Assembly: GCA_030715195.1 (NCBI GenBank)
Contig: JAUYVI010000007.1
Location: forward strand, 372,001-436,000
DNA: 64,000 bases
Reading direction: 5' to 3'
DNA from: Dongia sedimenti
Lineage (GTDB): Bacteria > Pseudomonadota > Alphaproteobacteria > Dongiales > Dongiaceae
Below, one piece after another: positions 1 to 9,217 of this stretch. The translations under genes and the position numbers were made by a program. Numbering within the stretch: the stretch's first letter is position 1; every line of letters starts with the position of its first letter. Below the pieces are notes generated by a model that worked only from the letters and a program-made list of their open reading frames with translations, did no database searches and had not been told where the DNA came from.

Positions 1-119
1 CCGAGATAGGCCGGGCCGAGCAGCCAGAGCCGCGGCGCCACGGCCGCCAGCAGCAGCGCCACCAAGGGTGCCGCGGCCACCAGGGCGACGGCACGGCCGG
101 TCGGCAGAATCAGGATCAT
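1..119 (-). CDS. DUF58 family protein, N-terminal fragment (cut by window edge)
   Basis: Only about 40 codons lie inside the window. The minus-strand ATG at 117-119 opens a very hydrophobic N-terminus (MILILPTGRAVALVAAAPLV and on) with a membrane segment followed by a short turn, as in DUF58 proteins. The gene starts 22 bases after the MoxR stop codon on the same strand. DUF58 proteins, which carry a vWA-like fold, almost always follow MoxR ATPases in such operons. The family assignment rests on that context and the hydrophobic start, because the diagnostic C-terminal part is outside the window. Confidence 0.7.
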   Translation of the reverse strand, partial: MILILPTGRAVALVAAAPLVALLLAAVAPRLWLLGPAYL

Positions 120-141
120 GACGTCATCGCGCTTCGGGGCG

Positions 142-1146
142 TCATCGCGGGGCCGGCGTGGCGGCGACGATCTGGCCGATGATCTGGTCGAAGGTCAGGC
201 CTTCGATCTCGGCGCCGGGCGAGAGCACGACGCGATGCCGCAGCACTGGAGTGGCCAGGTGCTTCACGTCGTCGGGGATCGCGTAGTCGCGGCCCTGCAA
301 GGCGGCATAGGCGCGGGCGGCCATGGCGAGCATGCTGGCGGCGCGGGGCGAGGCACCGTATTGCAGGGAAGGATGCTCGCGGGTCGCGCGGATGAGATCG
401 ACGATATAGGCGACGTTCTCGGCCGAGACCCGCACCTGCTCGATCGCCTTGCGGCCCTGCTCCAGCGCCGCGAGGTCGAAGACCGGCTGGATGCCCAGGG
501 TCTCCAGCCGCGGCATCACGCCGTGGGTGCCGTGGCGGGTGACGATGGCCAGCTCCTCGTCGCGCCCGGGATAGCCGATCAGATGCTTGAACAGGAAGCG
601 GTCGAGCTGCGCCTCGGGCAGCGGATAGGTGCCCTGCTGCTCGATCGGATTCTGGGTCGCGATCACCATGAAGCCGACCCCGAGATCGTGGGTGGTGTTG
701 TCGATCGTGACCTGCCGCTCCTGCATCGCCTGCAGCAGCGCGGCCTGGGTCTTCGGCGGGGTGCGGTTGATCTCGTCGGCCAGCAGGACCTGGGTGAAGA
801 TCGGCCCCTTCACCAACTGGAAGGTGTTGCTCTGGAAGTTGAAGAGATTGGTGCCGATCACGTCGCCCGGCATCAGGTCCGGGGTGAACTGGATGCGGCC
901 GAATTTCAGGCTCATCGCCGCGGCGAAGGCCCGGACCAGCAGCGTCTTCGCCGTGCCCGGCGCGCCTTCGAGCAGGATGTGCCCGTCGGAGAACAACGCC
1001 ACCAGCAACAGGTCGAGCGCGTCGTCCTGTCCGACGACGGCCTTCGCCACTTCGGCGCGCAGCCGGTCAGCGGCGGCCCTGAGCGCCGTCAGCGATGACG
1101 TTTCCGCCGGCGCGACGTCTCCCTCGGGCGGCGATGACGGTTCCAT
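142..1146 (-). CDS. MoxR family AAA+ ATPase
   Basis: A 334-residue AAA+ ATPase of the MoxR group, thought to act as a chaperone that matures or inserts cofactors into partner proteins handled by the neighbouring vWA/DUF58 proteins. Walker A is GAPGTAKT (near residue 62); Walker B and the following sequence read LLADEINR; sensor regions and the C-terminal helical lid ([24 protein letters not shown]) are typical and the length is normal. I chose the ATG at 1144-1146 because AGGAG lies seven bases upstream; a TTG two codons earlier is also open. The start lies 80 bases inside the 3' end of the DUF4350 gene, a long overlap, so an internal GTG start is possible though it would trim the N-terminal helix. 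Confidence 0.92.
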   Translation of the reverse strand: MEPSSPPEGDVAPAETSSLTALRAAADRLRAEVAKAVVGQDDALDLLLVALFSDGHILLEGAPGTAKTLLVRAFAAAMSLKFGRIQFTPDLMPGDVIGTNLFNFQSNTFQLVKGPIFTQVLLADEINRTPPKTQAALLQAMQERQVTIDNTTHDLGVGFMVIATQNPIEQQGTYPLPEAQLDRFLFKHLIGYPGRDEELAIVTRHGTHGVMPRLETLGIQPVFDLAALEQGRKAIEQVRVSAENVAYIVDLIRATREHPSLQYGASPRAASMLAMAARAYAALQGRDYAIPDDVKHLATPVLRHRVVLSPGAEIEGLTFDQIIGQIVAATPAPR

Positions 1147-2398
1147 GCACAATCTCCTGTTTCCAGCGGTAGAGTTCGTGGGCGAAGCGCAGCGCGCGCG
1201 TGGCGTCGATGCGTCCGGATTCGCCCTGGGCCGACATCCGGTCGAGCAGCGGGCGCAGGCGCGCGTCGAGGCCGCGATGCGCGGCGGCGCGGTCGAGCCA
1301 GGCCGCTTGCGCGGCCTCGTCCAATCCGTTCGGGCCGTGCAGCTCGCTCATCACGTCGGCCACGACCAGGCGGCGGTAGCTCAGCAAGAGGCTGCCGGCG
1401 CTGGTGCCGAAGCGCAGCAGCTTCGCCGCACTCCTGACCAGGGTGAGCTTGCCGGCGGCGAGCCCGTCCGGCTCGGCCAGCGGCGCGCCGAACCGGGTCA
1501 CGCCGGCCCAGACCAGCACCAGCATCGCGATGATGGTCGCGATCAGAACGGTGACGAAGGGCGGATGCAGCAGGGTGCGCATCAGGTTCGGCCGCTGCTC
1601 GAAGCCATGCAGGGTCTCGTCGATGATGACCGCGCCGCCCTTCGGCAGCAGAGAATCGACGATCGAGATCGCGACGAGGCCGTTCTCCGCCTCGTCGATC
1701 CCGGAATTCGACAGCAGGTCGGGATCGGACAGGATCCAGAGCTTGTGGCCGCCGTGCTGGACGGCGCCAAGCAGGATGCCGCCGCTCGGGTCCAGGATGA
1801 CCGCCGCCACATTGTCGGCAGCGAAGGTTTGCGGATGGTCGAGCTTGATCGCCCCGCCGAACCGCGTCACCTCCTGGGTGAGCGGCGCTTCCTTGCGGAT
1901 GATCTCGGCGCCGGGCAGCACCTGCTGGAGAATCTCCTCCGGTACGCTCTGCGGGAGGAGATCCATCCGCTCGATCCAGATCGGCTTCTTCCGGTCGGTC
2001 GCGCCGTCCCATTTCGGCAGGACCAGCAGCGCCTGGGGCACGGAATCGAGATTGTCGAGCAGGTCCTTGGTGATTTCGCCGAGGCCCGGCTCGATCAGCA
2101 GGAGCAGGCTGCCGCCGCCGGCCTTGGCGACACTGCCGAAGCGGCTGACTTGCACCGGGACGCCGAGCTTCCGCAAGGCCGCGGCGAAGGCGCGATGGCC
2201 GATCGCGGAGCGCGAGAAGGCGTTGGCGTCGTTGGTACGCGGCTCGCCGCCGCCGTCCCCGAACGTCTCCAGGTAGGTCGCGGCCAGGAAGGCGGAAAGA
2301 CCGATCGCGATCACCACGACGAGGGTGATCAGCGGGAAGGGCCCGGCCGAGGCGCCGCGCAGCGGCGGACGTTTCGAAGCGGCGGGGAGTGCCGTCAT
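1067..2398 (-). CDS. DUF4350 domain-containing membrane protein
   Basis: A 443-residue protein with an N-terminal membrane helix (about residues 20-40, [20 protein letters not shown]), an extracytoplasmic domain of the DUF4350 type containing a conserved DETLHGF stretch, a second membrane helix near the middle of the C-terminal half ([17 protein letters not shown]), and a basic cytoplasmic tail. Function is unknown; such proteins travel with MoxR and DUF58 genes. The start chosen is the ATG at 2396-2398, four bases after the stop of the DUF4129 gene. An upstream in-frame extension to 2467 would overlap that gene and adds a basic, low-information leader. Its 3' end overlaps the MoxR gene. Confidence 0.8.
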   Translation of the reverse strand: MTALPAASKRPPLRGASAGPFPLITLVVVIAIGLSAFLAATYLETFGDGGGEPRTNDANAFSRSAIGHRAFAAALRKLGVPVQVSRFGSVAKAGGGSLLLLIEPGLGEITKDLLDNLDSVPQALLVLPKWDGATDRKKPIWIERMDLLPQSVPEEILQQVLPGAEIIRKEAPLTQEVTRFGGAIKLDHPQTFAADNVAAVILDPSGGILLGAVQHGGHKLWILSDPDLLSNSGIDEAENGLVAISIVDSLLPKGGAVIIDETLHGFEQRPNLMRTLLHPPFVTVLIATIIAMLVLVWAGVTRFGAPLAEPDGLAAGKLTLVRSAAKLLRFGTSAGSLLLSYRRLVVADVMSELHGPNGLDEAAQAAWLDRAAAHRGLDARLRPLLDRMSAQGESGRIDATRALRFAHELYRWKQEIVHGTVIAARGRRRAGGNVIADGAQGRR

Positions 2399-2402
2399 GC
2401 CG

Positions 2403-3161
2403 TCATTCCGCCGCCGCGGTGAGCACGCGCCGCGAGTGCTCGCGGCAGAGCGCGTAGGTCGCGGCATTGGCAGAGCGCATGCCGAACAGGCTCACTTCCA
2501 CCGCGGCGACCAGCGTGGCGAAGGCGGTGGCCGCCTCCTGCGGCAGCTTGGCGCGCCGCAGGATCTCCCGGCTGGTCAGCGAGGCTTGCAGGCCATGCTC
2601 GATCCGGCCGCGCAGCCGCTCCTGGACCAGCAGCAGCAATCGGTGCACGGCCTCGGTGAAAGCGCCGGCTTGGGCCAGCGCGTCGACCTCGTCGAAGGTG
2701 GGGTCGCGCGCCGGTTCCGGCGCGGCGACCACGCTCGAGGTGGCGACCGGCTCCGCCTTGGCCCCGGCACCCTGGCGCGCGGCGAAGCGGTGTCCGGCGT
2801 AGCGCAGCAGCAGGAAGGCAAGGCCGATCCCGATCACCGCCAGGATCGCATAAGGCAGCCAGCCGAGATCGAGCGGTCCGATCGGTTTCGGCAACGGGTC
2901 TTCCGCGCGCGGCTGCGGCGGGTCGTGCTGGATGTCCGGCTGCTTCTCGATTTCGTCGATGGACTGCTGGGCGCGTTCGGCGAGCGGGCGATCGCGCTGG
3001 ATCTGGTCGCTGTCGACCGCGGATTCGATGGCTTGCTGCGCGTCTTCGGCGGCGGCCGGCGATGCGGCGGCCAGCATTGCCGCGGCGAGGGCGCCGAACC
3101 AGACCAGCCGCCAGCCGGCGGGAATGCTTTGCGGGAACGACAACCCAGACTTCAATGCCAT
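2403..3161 (-). CDS. DUF4129 domain-containing exported membrane protein
   Basis: First gene of the MoxR operon. The 252-residue product begins with a likely signal peptide (LVWFGALAAAMLAAASPAAA, about residues 19-38), then has a charged periplasmic stretch, a single membrane helix (about 98-120, LPYAILAVIGIGLAFLLLRY), an alanine-rich linker and a C-terminal cytoplasmic helical domain (AGAFTEAVHRLLLLVQERL) that matches the DUF4129 type. Members are accessory proteins of MoxR/DUF58 systems with no settled biochemical role. The 193-base gap to the divergent arfB gene should hold promoters for both directions, but I could not pick convincing hexamers. Confidence 0.75.
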   Translation of the reverse strand: MALKSGLSFPQSIPAGWRLVWFGALAAAMLAAASPAAAEDAQQAIESAVDSDQIQRDRPLAERAQQSIDEIEKQPDIQHDPPQPRAEDPLPKPIGPLDLGWLPYAILAVIGIGLAFLLLRYAGHRFAARQGAGAKAEPVATSSVVAAPEPARDPTFDEVDALAQAGAFTEAVHRLLLLVQERLRGRIEHGLQASLTSREILRRAKLPQEAATAFATLVAAVEVSLFGMRSANAATYALCREHSRRVLTAAAE

Positions 3162-3354
3162 CGAAAATACGTTCAGCCGCGCGGCCCCTTTTTAGAAAAG
3201 AGGATGGCGCGATCCAACCATGTTTCGGCCGGCGATGCCACTAGGAATGGTACACTAGGCAGGGGCTGGGGAGCGACCTAGTATCGCCGGCCGGCGGCGT
3301 TCGCGGCGAAGGCCGATTCGTCCCGCCGCTTCCTATGTTGCACGCGAGCCGATC

Positions 3355-3780
3355 ATGATTCCTATCACGCCCACGCTCTCTATCCGCGAAGACGAGATCG
3401 AGGAAACCTTCATCCGGGCGAGCGGCGCCGGCGGTCAGAACGTCAACAAGGTGTCGAGCGCGGTGCAGCTCCGCTTCGACGCGCGCAACTCGCCCTCCTT
3501 GCCCGAGCGGGTCAAGGCGCGGCTGGAGGCGATCGCCGGTTCGCGCATAACCAAGGACGGCGTGATCGTGCTGACCGCCGAGCGCTTTCGCAACCAGGAG
3601 GCCAACCGGAGGGATGCGGTCGAACGCCTGGTCGAGTTGCTGCAGAAGGCGGCGTTCCAGCCAAAGCGGCGGATCAAGACCAAGCCCGGCAAAGGCGCCA
3701 AGGAGCGGCGGCTGGAAGGCAAGGCGAAGCGCTCGGGCGTGAAGAAGCTGCGCGGCGCGAGGCCGCGGTCGGACGACTAG
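3355..3780 (+). CDS. arfB: Alternative ribosome-rescue factor ArfB (peptidyl-tRNA hydrolase, RF-1 domain)
   Basis: A 141-residue stand-alone RF-1 domain protein that releases nascent peptides from ribosomes stalled on non-stop mRNA. The catalytic GGQ is at residues 26-28 in SGAGGQNVNK, followed by the family-typical SSAVQLRFD. The C-terminus is a long, strongly basic tail (KPKRRIKTKPGKGAKERR, GVKKLRGARPR) that in ArfB enters the empty mRNA channel. There is no stop-codon recognition domain, which separates it from release factors. Length and layout match the family (also called YaeJ). Confidence 0.95.
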   Translation: MIPITPTLSIREDEIEETFIRASGAGGQNVNKVSSAVQLRFDARNSPSLPERVKARLEAIAGSRITKDGVIVLTAERFRNQEANRRDAVERLVELLQKAAFQPKRRIKTKPGKGAKERRLEGKAKRSGVKKLRGARPRSDD

Positions 3781-3803
3781 GACGCCTCGACAATGTCCGG
3801 CGT

Positions 3804-4880
3804 TCAGCCGAACCGCGCCTCGACGTCGAGGGTGCTTTCCCAGCCCAGCCGATCGAAGTTCTCCGCGAGCCAGCGGTCGGCGGTCTCATAGCCCAAGCGG
3901 TGCAGGTGCTCGAGGAAGGCGCGTTCGGTGTTCATCTTGCTCAAGGCGCCCATCTCGGCGAGCTCGATCTCGGCGCCGATCTCATGGAAGCGGACCGCCA
4001 TGTAGCGGTCGTCGCTGAGCTTGCCGCTCTCCACCAGGCGGGTGATGGTGGCGATTCCGGCCATCTCGCGCACCAGGCTGGCGTTGAAGGTCATCTCGTT
4101 GATGCGGTTCAGGATGTCGCGCGCGGTTTCCGGGACGTCCGGCCGGTTCATCGGGTTGATCTGCACGATCACCACGTCGCTGCTGGCGCATTCATGGATC
4201 AGCGGATAGATGGCCGGGTTGCCGAGATAGCCGCCGTCCCAATAATGCTCGCCGTCGATCTCGACCGCCTCGAACATCAGGGGCAGGCAGGCCGAGGCGA
4301 GCAGCATCTTCGCGGTGATCTCCGGCGTGCGGAACAGGCGCGACTTGCAGGTGCGGACATTGGAGGCGGTGACGAACAGCTTCACCTCCGGATGCGCGCG
4401 CAGGTTCTCGAAATCAACCAGGTCCTCCAGGATGTCGCCGAGCGGGTTCAGCTTCATCGGGTTGAACTGCTTCGGGGACCAGAGCCGGGTCATGAAATCG
4501 ACCAGCATGAAGGTGGGATCGCCATCGACCGCCCAGCCCTCGGAGGCACCCGGAATGCCGCGCGGGAAGGTGCGCGGGATCGGGCACAAGGCCGCGATCC
4601 GGTCCCAGAACGCGGCGAGCGCGTCGATCGCGCCCTGGCGCTTGCCCTTGAGGAAGCCATCGACGAAGACCGCGGCGTTCAGCGCCCCGGCGCTGGTGCC
4701 GCTGATGCCGTCGATATAGATGCGCGGCTCGCTCATCAGCCGGTGCATGACGCCCCAGGTGAAGGCGCCATGCGAGCCGCCGCCCTGCAGCGCCAAGCTG
4801 ATGTGCTTCACACCCGGACGTGAAGCCCGCGGTGCGGGGTCCTGCGGCCGATCCGATGTGGTGGGGGCCAGTCCGTCCAT
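3804..4880 (-). CDS. Patatin-like phospholipase
   Basis: A 358-residue patatin-fold serine hydrolase of the RssA-like bacterial group, expected to cleave acyl esters of phospholipids. The oxyanion-hole loop is QGGGSHGAF (about residues 32-40), the nucleophile is Ser63 in the GxSxG box GTSAG, and the catalytic aspartate is Asp215 in the DGG box YWDGGYLG, so the Ser-Asp dyad is complete. There is no signal peptide, so a cytoplasmic or membrane-surface site is likely. It converges on arfB with 23 bases between stop codons. The natural substrate cannot be read from sequence. Confidence 0.92.
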   Translation of the reverse strand: MDGLAPTTSDRPQDPAPRASRPGVKHISLALQGGGSHGAFTWGVMHRLMSEPRIYIDGISGTSAGALNAAVFVDGFLKGKRQGAIDALAAFWDRIAALCPIPRTFPRGIPGASEGWAVDGDPTFMLVDFMTRLWSPKQFNPMKLNPLGDILEDLVDFENLRAHPEVKLFVTASNVRTCKSRLFRTPEITAKMLLASACLPLMFEAVEIDGEHYWDGGYLGNPAIYPLIHECASSDVVIVQINPMNRPDVPETARDILNRINEMTFNASLVREMAGIATITRLVESGKLSDDRYMAVRFHEIGAEIELAEMGALSKMNTERAFLEHLHRLGYETADRWLAENFDRLGWESTLDVEARFG

Positions 4881-5053
4881 GGCTGCCTCGTGATGAGATG
4901 CACCGGATTGTCGCTGCGCGGTGTTGAGAATGCGTAAAGGACGATGGACCCGGCCTCATTTCGGCTTGTTTTCCTGGGACTTCCGGCCCCAGATTAGGCC
5001 GCCGTTAACCCTATTTTCCTAGGGTCGGTCGGTTCGTATCGCCGGGTGGGTCA

Positions 5054-7777
5054 ATGATCTCAACGGGCCATGTCGTTCTGGAGCTGATTCAGAATGTCAG
5101 CCTGATCGCGCTGGTCGCCATTGGCTATGCCAGCCTGAGGCGCAGCAGCTTTCTGCCGAAGCCGCTGGTCGAGATCGGGATGGGGCTGCTGTTCGGCTGC
5201 GGCGCCGTGCTGGCGATGGCGCTGCGCATCGAGATCGCGCCCGGCATCTTCGTCGATGGCCGCAACATCATGAACTCGCTGGTGGTGGTGTTCTGCGGTC
5301 CGGTGGCCACGGTCATCGCCGTGGCGATCACGATCCTCTATCGCCTCTTGCTGGGGGGCGCCGGTGCCCTCTCCGGCGCAGCCGGGGCGATCGCCGCGGC
5401 CCTGGTGGCATTTGCATTCTGCGCCCTACGGCATCGTCATCGGTTCCGGCTTGCCGCCGGGTCGTTCCTCATACTCGGCGCGGCGGTCGTCGCGGCCGGG
5501 ACACTGGCCTTCGCGGTGCTCAACCCCGCCTATTCGGAGCAGTCGTTCGTCGCGCTTTTCGTCCCGCTCCTGCTGGTGGCACCGCCCGGCACGATGCTGC
5601 TGGGCCTGGCGCTGCAGAACGAGGACGAGCGCGCCGCGCTGCAGGCCCGGCTGCGCGAACAGGCGAACCTGTTCGAGACCGTGTTCCGCTCGATCGGCGA
5701 CGGCGTGGTGGTGGCCAATGCCGAGGGCGAGATCGTTCTGTCGAACCCGGCGGCCCAGCATCTGACCGGCGTCACGGTCGTTCCCGGCGGGAAGCCGCCG
5801 CGGGCCGGCACGGCGCGCGCCCTGAAGGCGGACGGCAAGACCCCGGTCCCGATCGAGGAGCGGCCGCTGGTGCGCGCGCTCGGCGGACTGGCCACGACCG
5901 GCGCCGAGCTGCTGTTCCCCGACGCGCCGGCCGGCGGCCGGTTGCTCAGCGTGACCGGCCGGCCGCTGACCGACGATCTCGGCCGGCAGCGGGGCGGTGT
6001 CGTGGTGTTGCGCGACATCAGCCCGGAGCGCGTCCTGCAAAACACCATCGCCCGCACCGAAAGGCGGTTCAAGGAAGCGGTCGATGCGATGGAGAACGGC
6101 TTCGCCCTGTTCGACGCTGAAGACCGGCTGCTGTTCTACAACGACGGATTCCTCAATGCCGAGCAGGCGGCGGAATTCGGCAATCCGATCGGCCACACCT
6201 TCGAAGAACTGACCCGCGCCTTCGCCTTCGGCAAGCTGAGCGCCGCCGATGCGGAGCGGAATCCCGAGGCCTGGGTGAAATGGCGCATGGAGGTCCATCG
6301 CAGTCCGCCGGAAACGCCGGTCGAGGTCCTTTGGACCGACGGCCGCTGGATGCGCGTCACCGAACGGCGCACCGCGGACGGCGGCTATGTCGGAATCTGG
6401 ACCGACATCACCGCGTTGAAGCTCGCGGAGACGCGGCTGCGCGACGCGATCGAGAACATCCCGGAAGGCTTCATGCTGCTGGATGCCGATCTCAACCTCA
6501 AGCTCTGCAACCGGCGCATCCGCGATCTCTATCCCGCCAGCGCCGAAGCCTTCGTCGCCGGCAACTCGCTCGAGCACATTCTCCGGCTCGGCGCCGAGCG
6601 CGGGGAGTATCCCGGGGTCTCGTCGCCGGCCGAAATCGAGTCCTTCATCCGGCAATGGATGGCGCGGTTCAGGGGCGACCGGCCCTATTTCGGCGAGGGC
6701 GCCTTCCAGGACGGGCGCTGGGTGCTGGTCAGCCATCGCAAGACCGCGGGCGGCGACTTCGTCAGCATCCGGACCGACATCACGCAGCAGAAACAGCGCG
6801 AGCGCGAGCTGGCGCAGCTGCTGGAAGACCTGACCGCGGCGCAAGCGGCGACGGAACGCGCCAACCAGGAATTGCAGCGCAATTCCAGCCTGATCCGGGC
6901 GATCACCGATGCCGTGCCGGCGCTGGTCGCTTTTGTCGACAAGGACGAGCGCTATCGATACTGCAACGAGGAGTATCGCGACATCTACGGCGTCGATCCG
7001 CAGAGCCTGGTCGGGCAGCGGATCGTGGACGCTGTCGAGCCGGAAATCTATGCCATCGTGAAGCCGCAGATCGACCGCGTGCTGGGCGGCGTGGAGACCT
7101 CCTTCGTGCGCCCGATGATCGCCCGCGGCGTGACGCGCCACGTCGAGCAGCGCTATATCCCGAGTTTCGACGCGGACGGCAAGGTCGACGGATTCTATGC
7201 CATCGCCTGGGACATCACCGCGAGCCACCAGCGCGAGCAGGCGCTGAGCCGGGAGGCGCTGACCGACTCGCTGACCGGGCTCTTGAACCGGCGCGGCATG
7301 ACCGAGGTGCTGATGGACCAGGCGCAGCGCTGGCAGGCCGGCGAGGGCGGCGGCGCGGTGCTGTTCCTGGATATCGACCGGTTCAAGCAGATCAACGACA
7401 CGCTGGGCCACGATGTCGGCGACGAGTTGCTGAAGGTCTTCGCCGAGCGGATCCGCGGCGTGGTGCGCGCCTCGGACAAGGTCGCGCGCCAGGGCGGCGA
7501 CGAGTTCGTGATCGTGATCGTGGCGCTGGAGGCCGAGGAGGTGGCAAAGCGCGTCGCCCAGGCGCTGCTGGAGCGGGTGCGCGCGCCGGTGAAGATCGGC
7601 GGGCGAGAGCTCTCGATCTCGACCAGCATCGGCATCGCGGTGGTTCCGCCGGGCGAGGCGGTGAGCTACCTCGAGATGCTGAAGGAATCCGATCTCGCGC
7701 TCTACGAGGCCAAGGCCGCCGGACGCGACCGCTATGCGTTGCGCCACATGGGCTCGGTCGCAGGCGCGAGCGACTAA
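5054..7777 (+). CDS. Membrane-bound PAS-GGDEF diguanylate cyclase
   Basis: A 907-residue signalling protein predicted to make cyclic di-GMP. The N-terminal ~190 residues form several membrane helices resembling the 5TM-5TMR_LYT sensor module, with a typical DGRNIMNS and CGPVATVIAVAI region. Four PAS-like segments follow (roughly 205-320, 340-455, 460-575, 615-730; the second opens FALFDAEDRLLFYND). A C-terminal GGDEF domain has its active-site GGDEF at 814-818. An RxxD product-inhibition site (RASD, 805-808) lies exactly five residues upstream, so feedback inhibition is expected. No EAL or HD-GYP domain is attached. The stimulus is unknown. Confidence 0.93.
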   Translation: MISTGHVVLELIQNVSLIALVAIGYASLRRSSFLPKPLVEIGMGLLFGCGAVLAMALRIEIAPGIFVDGRNIMNSLVVVFCGPVATVIAVAITILYRLLLGGAGALSGAAGAIAAALVAFAFCALRHRHRFRLAAGSFLILGAAVVAAGTLAFAVLNPAYSEQSFVALFVPLLLVAPPGTMLLGLALQNEDERAALQARLREQANLFETVFRSIGDGVVVANAEGEIVLSNPAAQHLTGVTVVPGGKPPRAGTARALKADGKTPVPIEERPLVRALGGLATTGAELLFPDAPAGGRLLSVTGRPLTDDLGRQRGGVVVLRDISPERVLQNTIARTERRFKEAVDAMENGFALFDAEDRLLFYNDGFLNAEQAAEFGNPIGHTFEELTRAFAFGKLSAADAERNPEAWVKWRMEVHRSPPETPVEVLWTDGRWMRVTERRTADGGYVGIWTDITALKLAETRLRDAIENIPEGFMLLDADLNLKLCNRRIRDLYPASAEAFVAGNSLEHILRLGAERGEYPGVSSPAEIESFIRQWMARFRGDRPYFGEGAFQDGRWVLVSHRKTAGGDFVSIRTDITQQKQRERELAQLLEDLTAAQAATERANQELQRNSSLIRAITDAVPALVAFVDKDERYRYCNEEYRDIYGVDPQSLVGQRIVDAVEPEIYAIVKPQIDRVLGGVETSFVRPMIARGVTRHVEQRYIPSFDADGKVDGFYAIAWDITASHQREQALSREALTDSLTGLLNRRGMTEVLMDQAQRWQAGEGGGAVLFLDIDRFKQINDTLGHDVGDELLKVFAERIRGVVRASDKVARQGGDEFVIVIVALEAEEVAKRVAQALLERVRAPVKIGGRELSISTSIGIAVVPPGEAVSYLEMLKESDLALYEAKAAGRDRYALRHMGSVAGASD

Positions 7778-7857
7778 ACGCTTGCGGCGGCTGCGCCTTT
7801 CCGGCCGCGCTCCGAATCGAGCGGGAACCTTCCGGCGTGCGGCGGTTTGCTTCCCGC

Positions 7858-8970
7858 ATGGACGGGACCTCGCTCATCGTGGAAGCCAAGCAGGCCGCCA
7901 AGTCGGCGGGCCTGCGCTATGCCAGCGACGAGCAGCCGGGAATTCGCCGCAAAGGCGTCGGCAAGGGCTTCCGCTATCTCGATCCCGACGGCAAACCGGT
8001 CAAGGATCCCAAGACCTTGAAGCGGATTCGGGCGCTGTCGGTGCCGCCGGCCTGGACCGATGTCTGGATCTGCCCGTTGGCCGAAGGCCACATCCAGGCG
8101 ACCGGACGCGACGCCAAGGGTCGCAAGCAATACCGCTATCACGCCGACTTCCGCGCGGTGCGCGAGGACGGCAAGTACGAGCATATGCTCGACTTCGCCA
8201 AGGTCCTGCCGCAAATCCGCGAGGCGGTGTCGAAGGACATGGCGCGGCGCGACCTCAGCCGCGAATGCGTGCTGGCGACCGTCGTGCATCTCCTGGAGAC
8301 CACGCTGATCCGCGTCGGCAACGATGAGTATGCCAAGCAGAACAAGAGCTATGGCCTCACCACCCTGCGCATGCCGCATGTGAAGATCGAGGGCTCGGCG
8401 ATCCGTTTCCAGTTTCTGGGCAAGAGCGGCAAGACCTGGCGGCTTCAGGTCAACGACCGGCGCGTCGCCAAGATCGTGCGCGCCTGCCAGGACCTGCCCG
8501 GCCAGCAGCTGTTCCAGTATCTCGACGCCGAAGGCAATCGCCAGGGCGTCACCTCGTCGGACGTCAACGCGTATCTGCGCGAGATCGCGGGCAGCGAGAT
8601 CACGGCTAAGGATTTCCGCACCTGGGCCGGCACGGTGCTGGCGGCGGTGGCGCTCCAGGAGTTCAGCGAGATCGACAGCCAGGCCAAGGCCAAGCGCAAC
8701 CTCAAAGAGGCGATCGAGAGCGTCGCTTCGCGGCTGGGCAACACCGTCACCATCTGCCGCAAGTGCTACATCCATCCCGAGGTCATCAACGGCTACCTTG
8801 CCGGAGATCTCGCCAGCAACATCAAGGACAAGATCCACCACGAGCTCTCCCGCAAGCTGCAGGGATTGAAGCCGGAGGAAGCCGCGGTCCTGGCTCTGCT
8901 GGAGCGGCGGCTGAAACTAACGCTCAGCGACAAGCTCAATGCATCAGTGGCGTTGCGCAAGGCGGCGTAG
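7858..8970 (+). CDS. DNA topoisomerase IB (poxvirus-type)
   Basis: A 370-residue type IB topoisomerase of the short bacterial/poxviral class, which relaxes supercoils through a 3'-phosphotyrosyl link. The N-terminal clamp begins near residue 18 (LRYASDEQPGIRRK), followed by GKGFRYLDPDG and the conserved PPAWTDVWICP region. The catalytic half has DEYAKQNKSYGLTTLR, a lysine beta-hairpin (GKSGKTW), the arginine motif KDFRTWAGT and the candidate nucleophile Tyr304 in CRKCYIHP. I chose the ATG at 7858; the frame is open far upstream because of GC bias, but the domain starts here. It follows the diguanylate cyclase by 80 bases. Confidence 0.94.
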   Translation: MDGTSLIVEAKQAAKSAGLRYASDEQPGIRRKGVGKGFRYLDPDGKPVKDPKTLKRIRALSVPPAWTDVWICPLAEGHIQATGRDAKGRKQYRYHADFRAVREDGKYEHMLDFAKVLPQIREAVSKDMARRDLSRECVLATVVHLLETTLIRVGNDEYAKQNKSYGLTTLRMPHVKIEGSAIRFQFLGKSGKTWRLQVNDRRVAKIVRACQDLPGQQLFQYLDAEGNRQGVTSSDVNAYLREIAGSEITAKDFRTWAGTVLAAVALQEFSEIDSQAKAKRNLKEAIESVASRLGNTVTICRKCYIHPEVINGYLAGDLASNIKDKIHHELSRKLQGLKPEEAAVLALLERRLKLTLSDKLNASVALRKAA

Positions 8971-8993
8971 AAACACAACCTGGAGGCACCACC

Positions 8994-9215
8994 ATGAAAC
9001 CGCTCACCATCGTCGGAGTCCTTTTGATCGTTCTCGGCATCGCCGGCCTCGTGGTCGGTCGCTTCTCCTACACGACCGAGGAGAAGGTCATGGAGGTCGG
9101 TCCGATCGTCGCGACCGCGGAGAAGGAGCATTCGATCCGCGTGCCCGACATCGCCGGCATCATCGCGGTGCTCGCGGGCGGCGCCCTGGTCTTCGCCTCG
9201 CGCCGCCGCGCCTGA
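8994..9215 (+). CDS. Small two-helix membrane protein (DUF3185-like)
   Basis: A 73-residue protein with two hydrophobic helices (residues 3-22, TIVGVLLIVLGIAGLVVG, and 53-68, AGIIAVLAGGALVFAS) joined by a polar loop with TTEEKVMEVGP. The arrangement resembles the DUF3185 group of small alphaproteobacterial membrane proteins of unknown function. GGAGG lies seven bases before the ATG. It follows topoisomerase IB by 23 bases and precedes the permease gene by two, so the three are probably cotranscribed. Confidence 0.8.
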   Translation: MKPLTIVGVLLIVLGIAGLVVGRFSYTTEEKVMEVGPIVATAEKEHSIRVPDIAGIIAVLAGGALVFASRRRA

Positions 9216-9217
9216 CC

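Noticed and set aside
5426..7747. 773-codon open frame antisense to the diguanylate cyclase
   Set aside because: Mirrors codon bias of the real gene and shows no motif; the plus-strand protein has intact PAS and GGDEF features.
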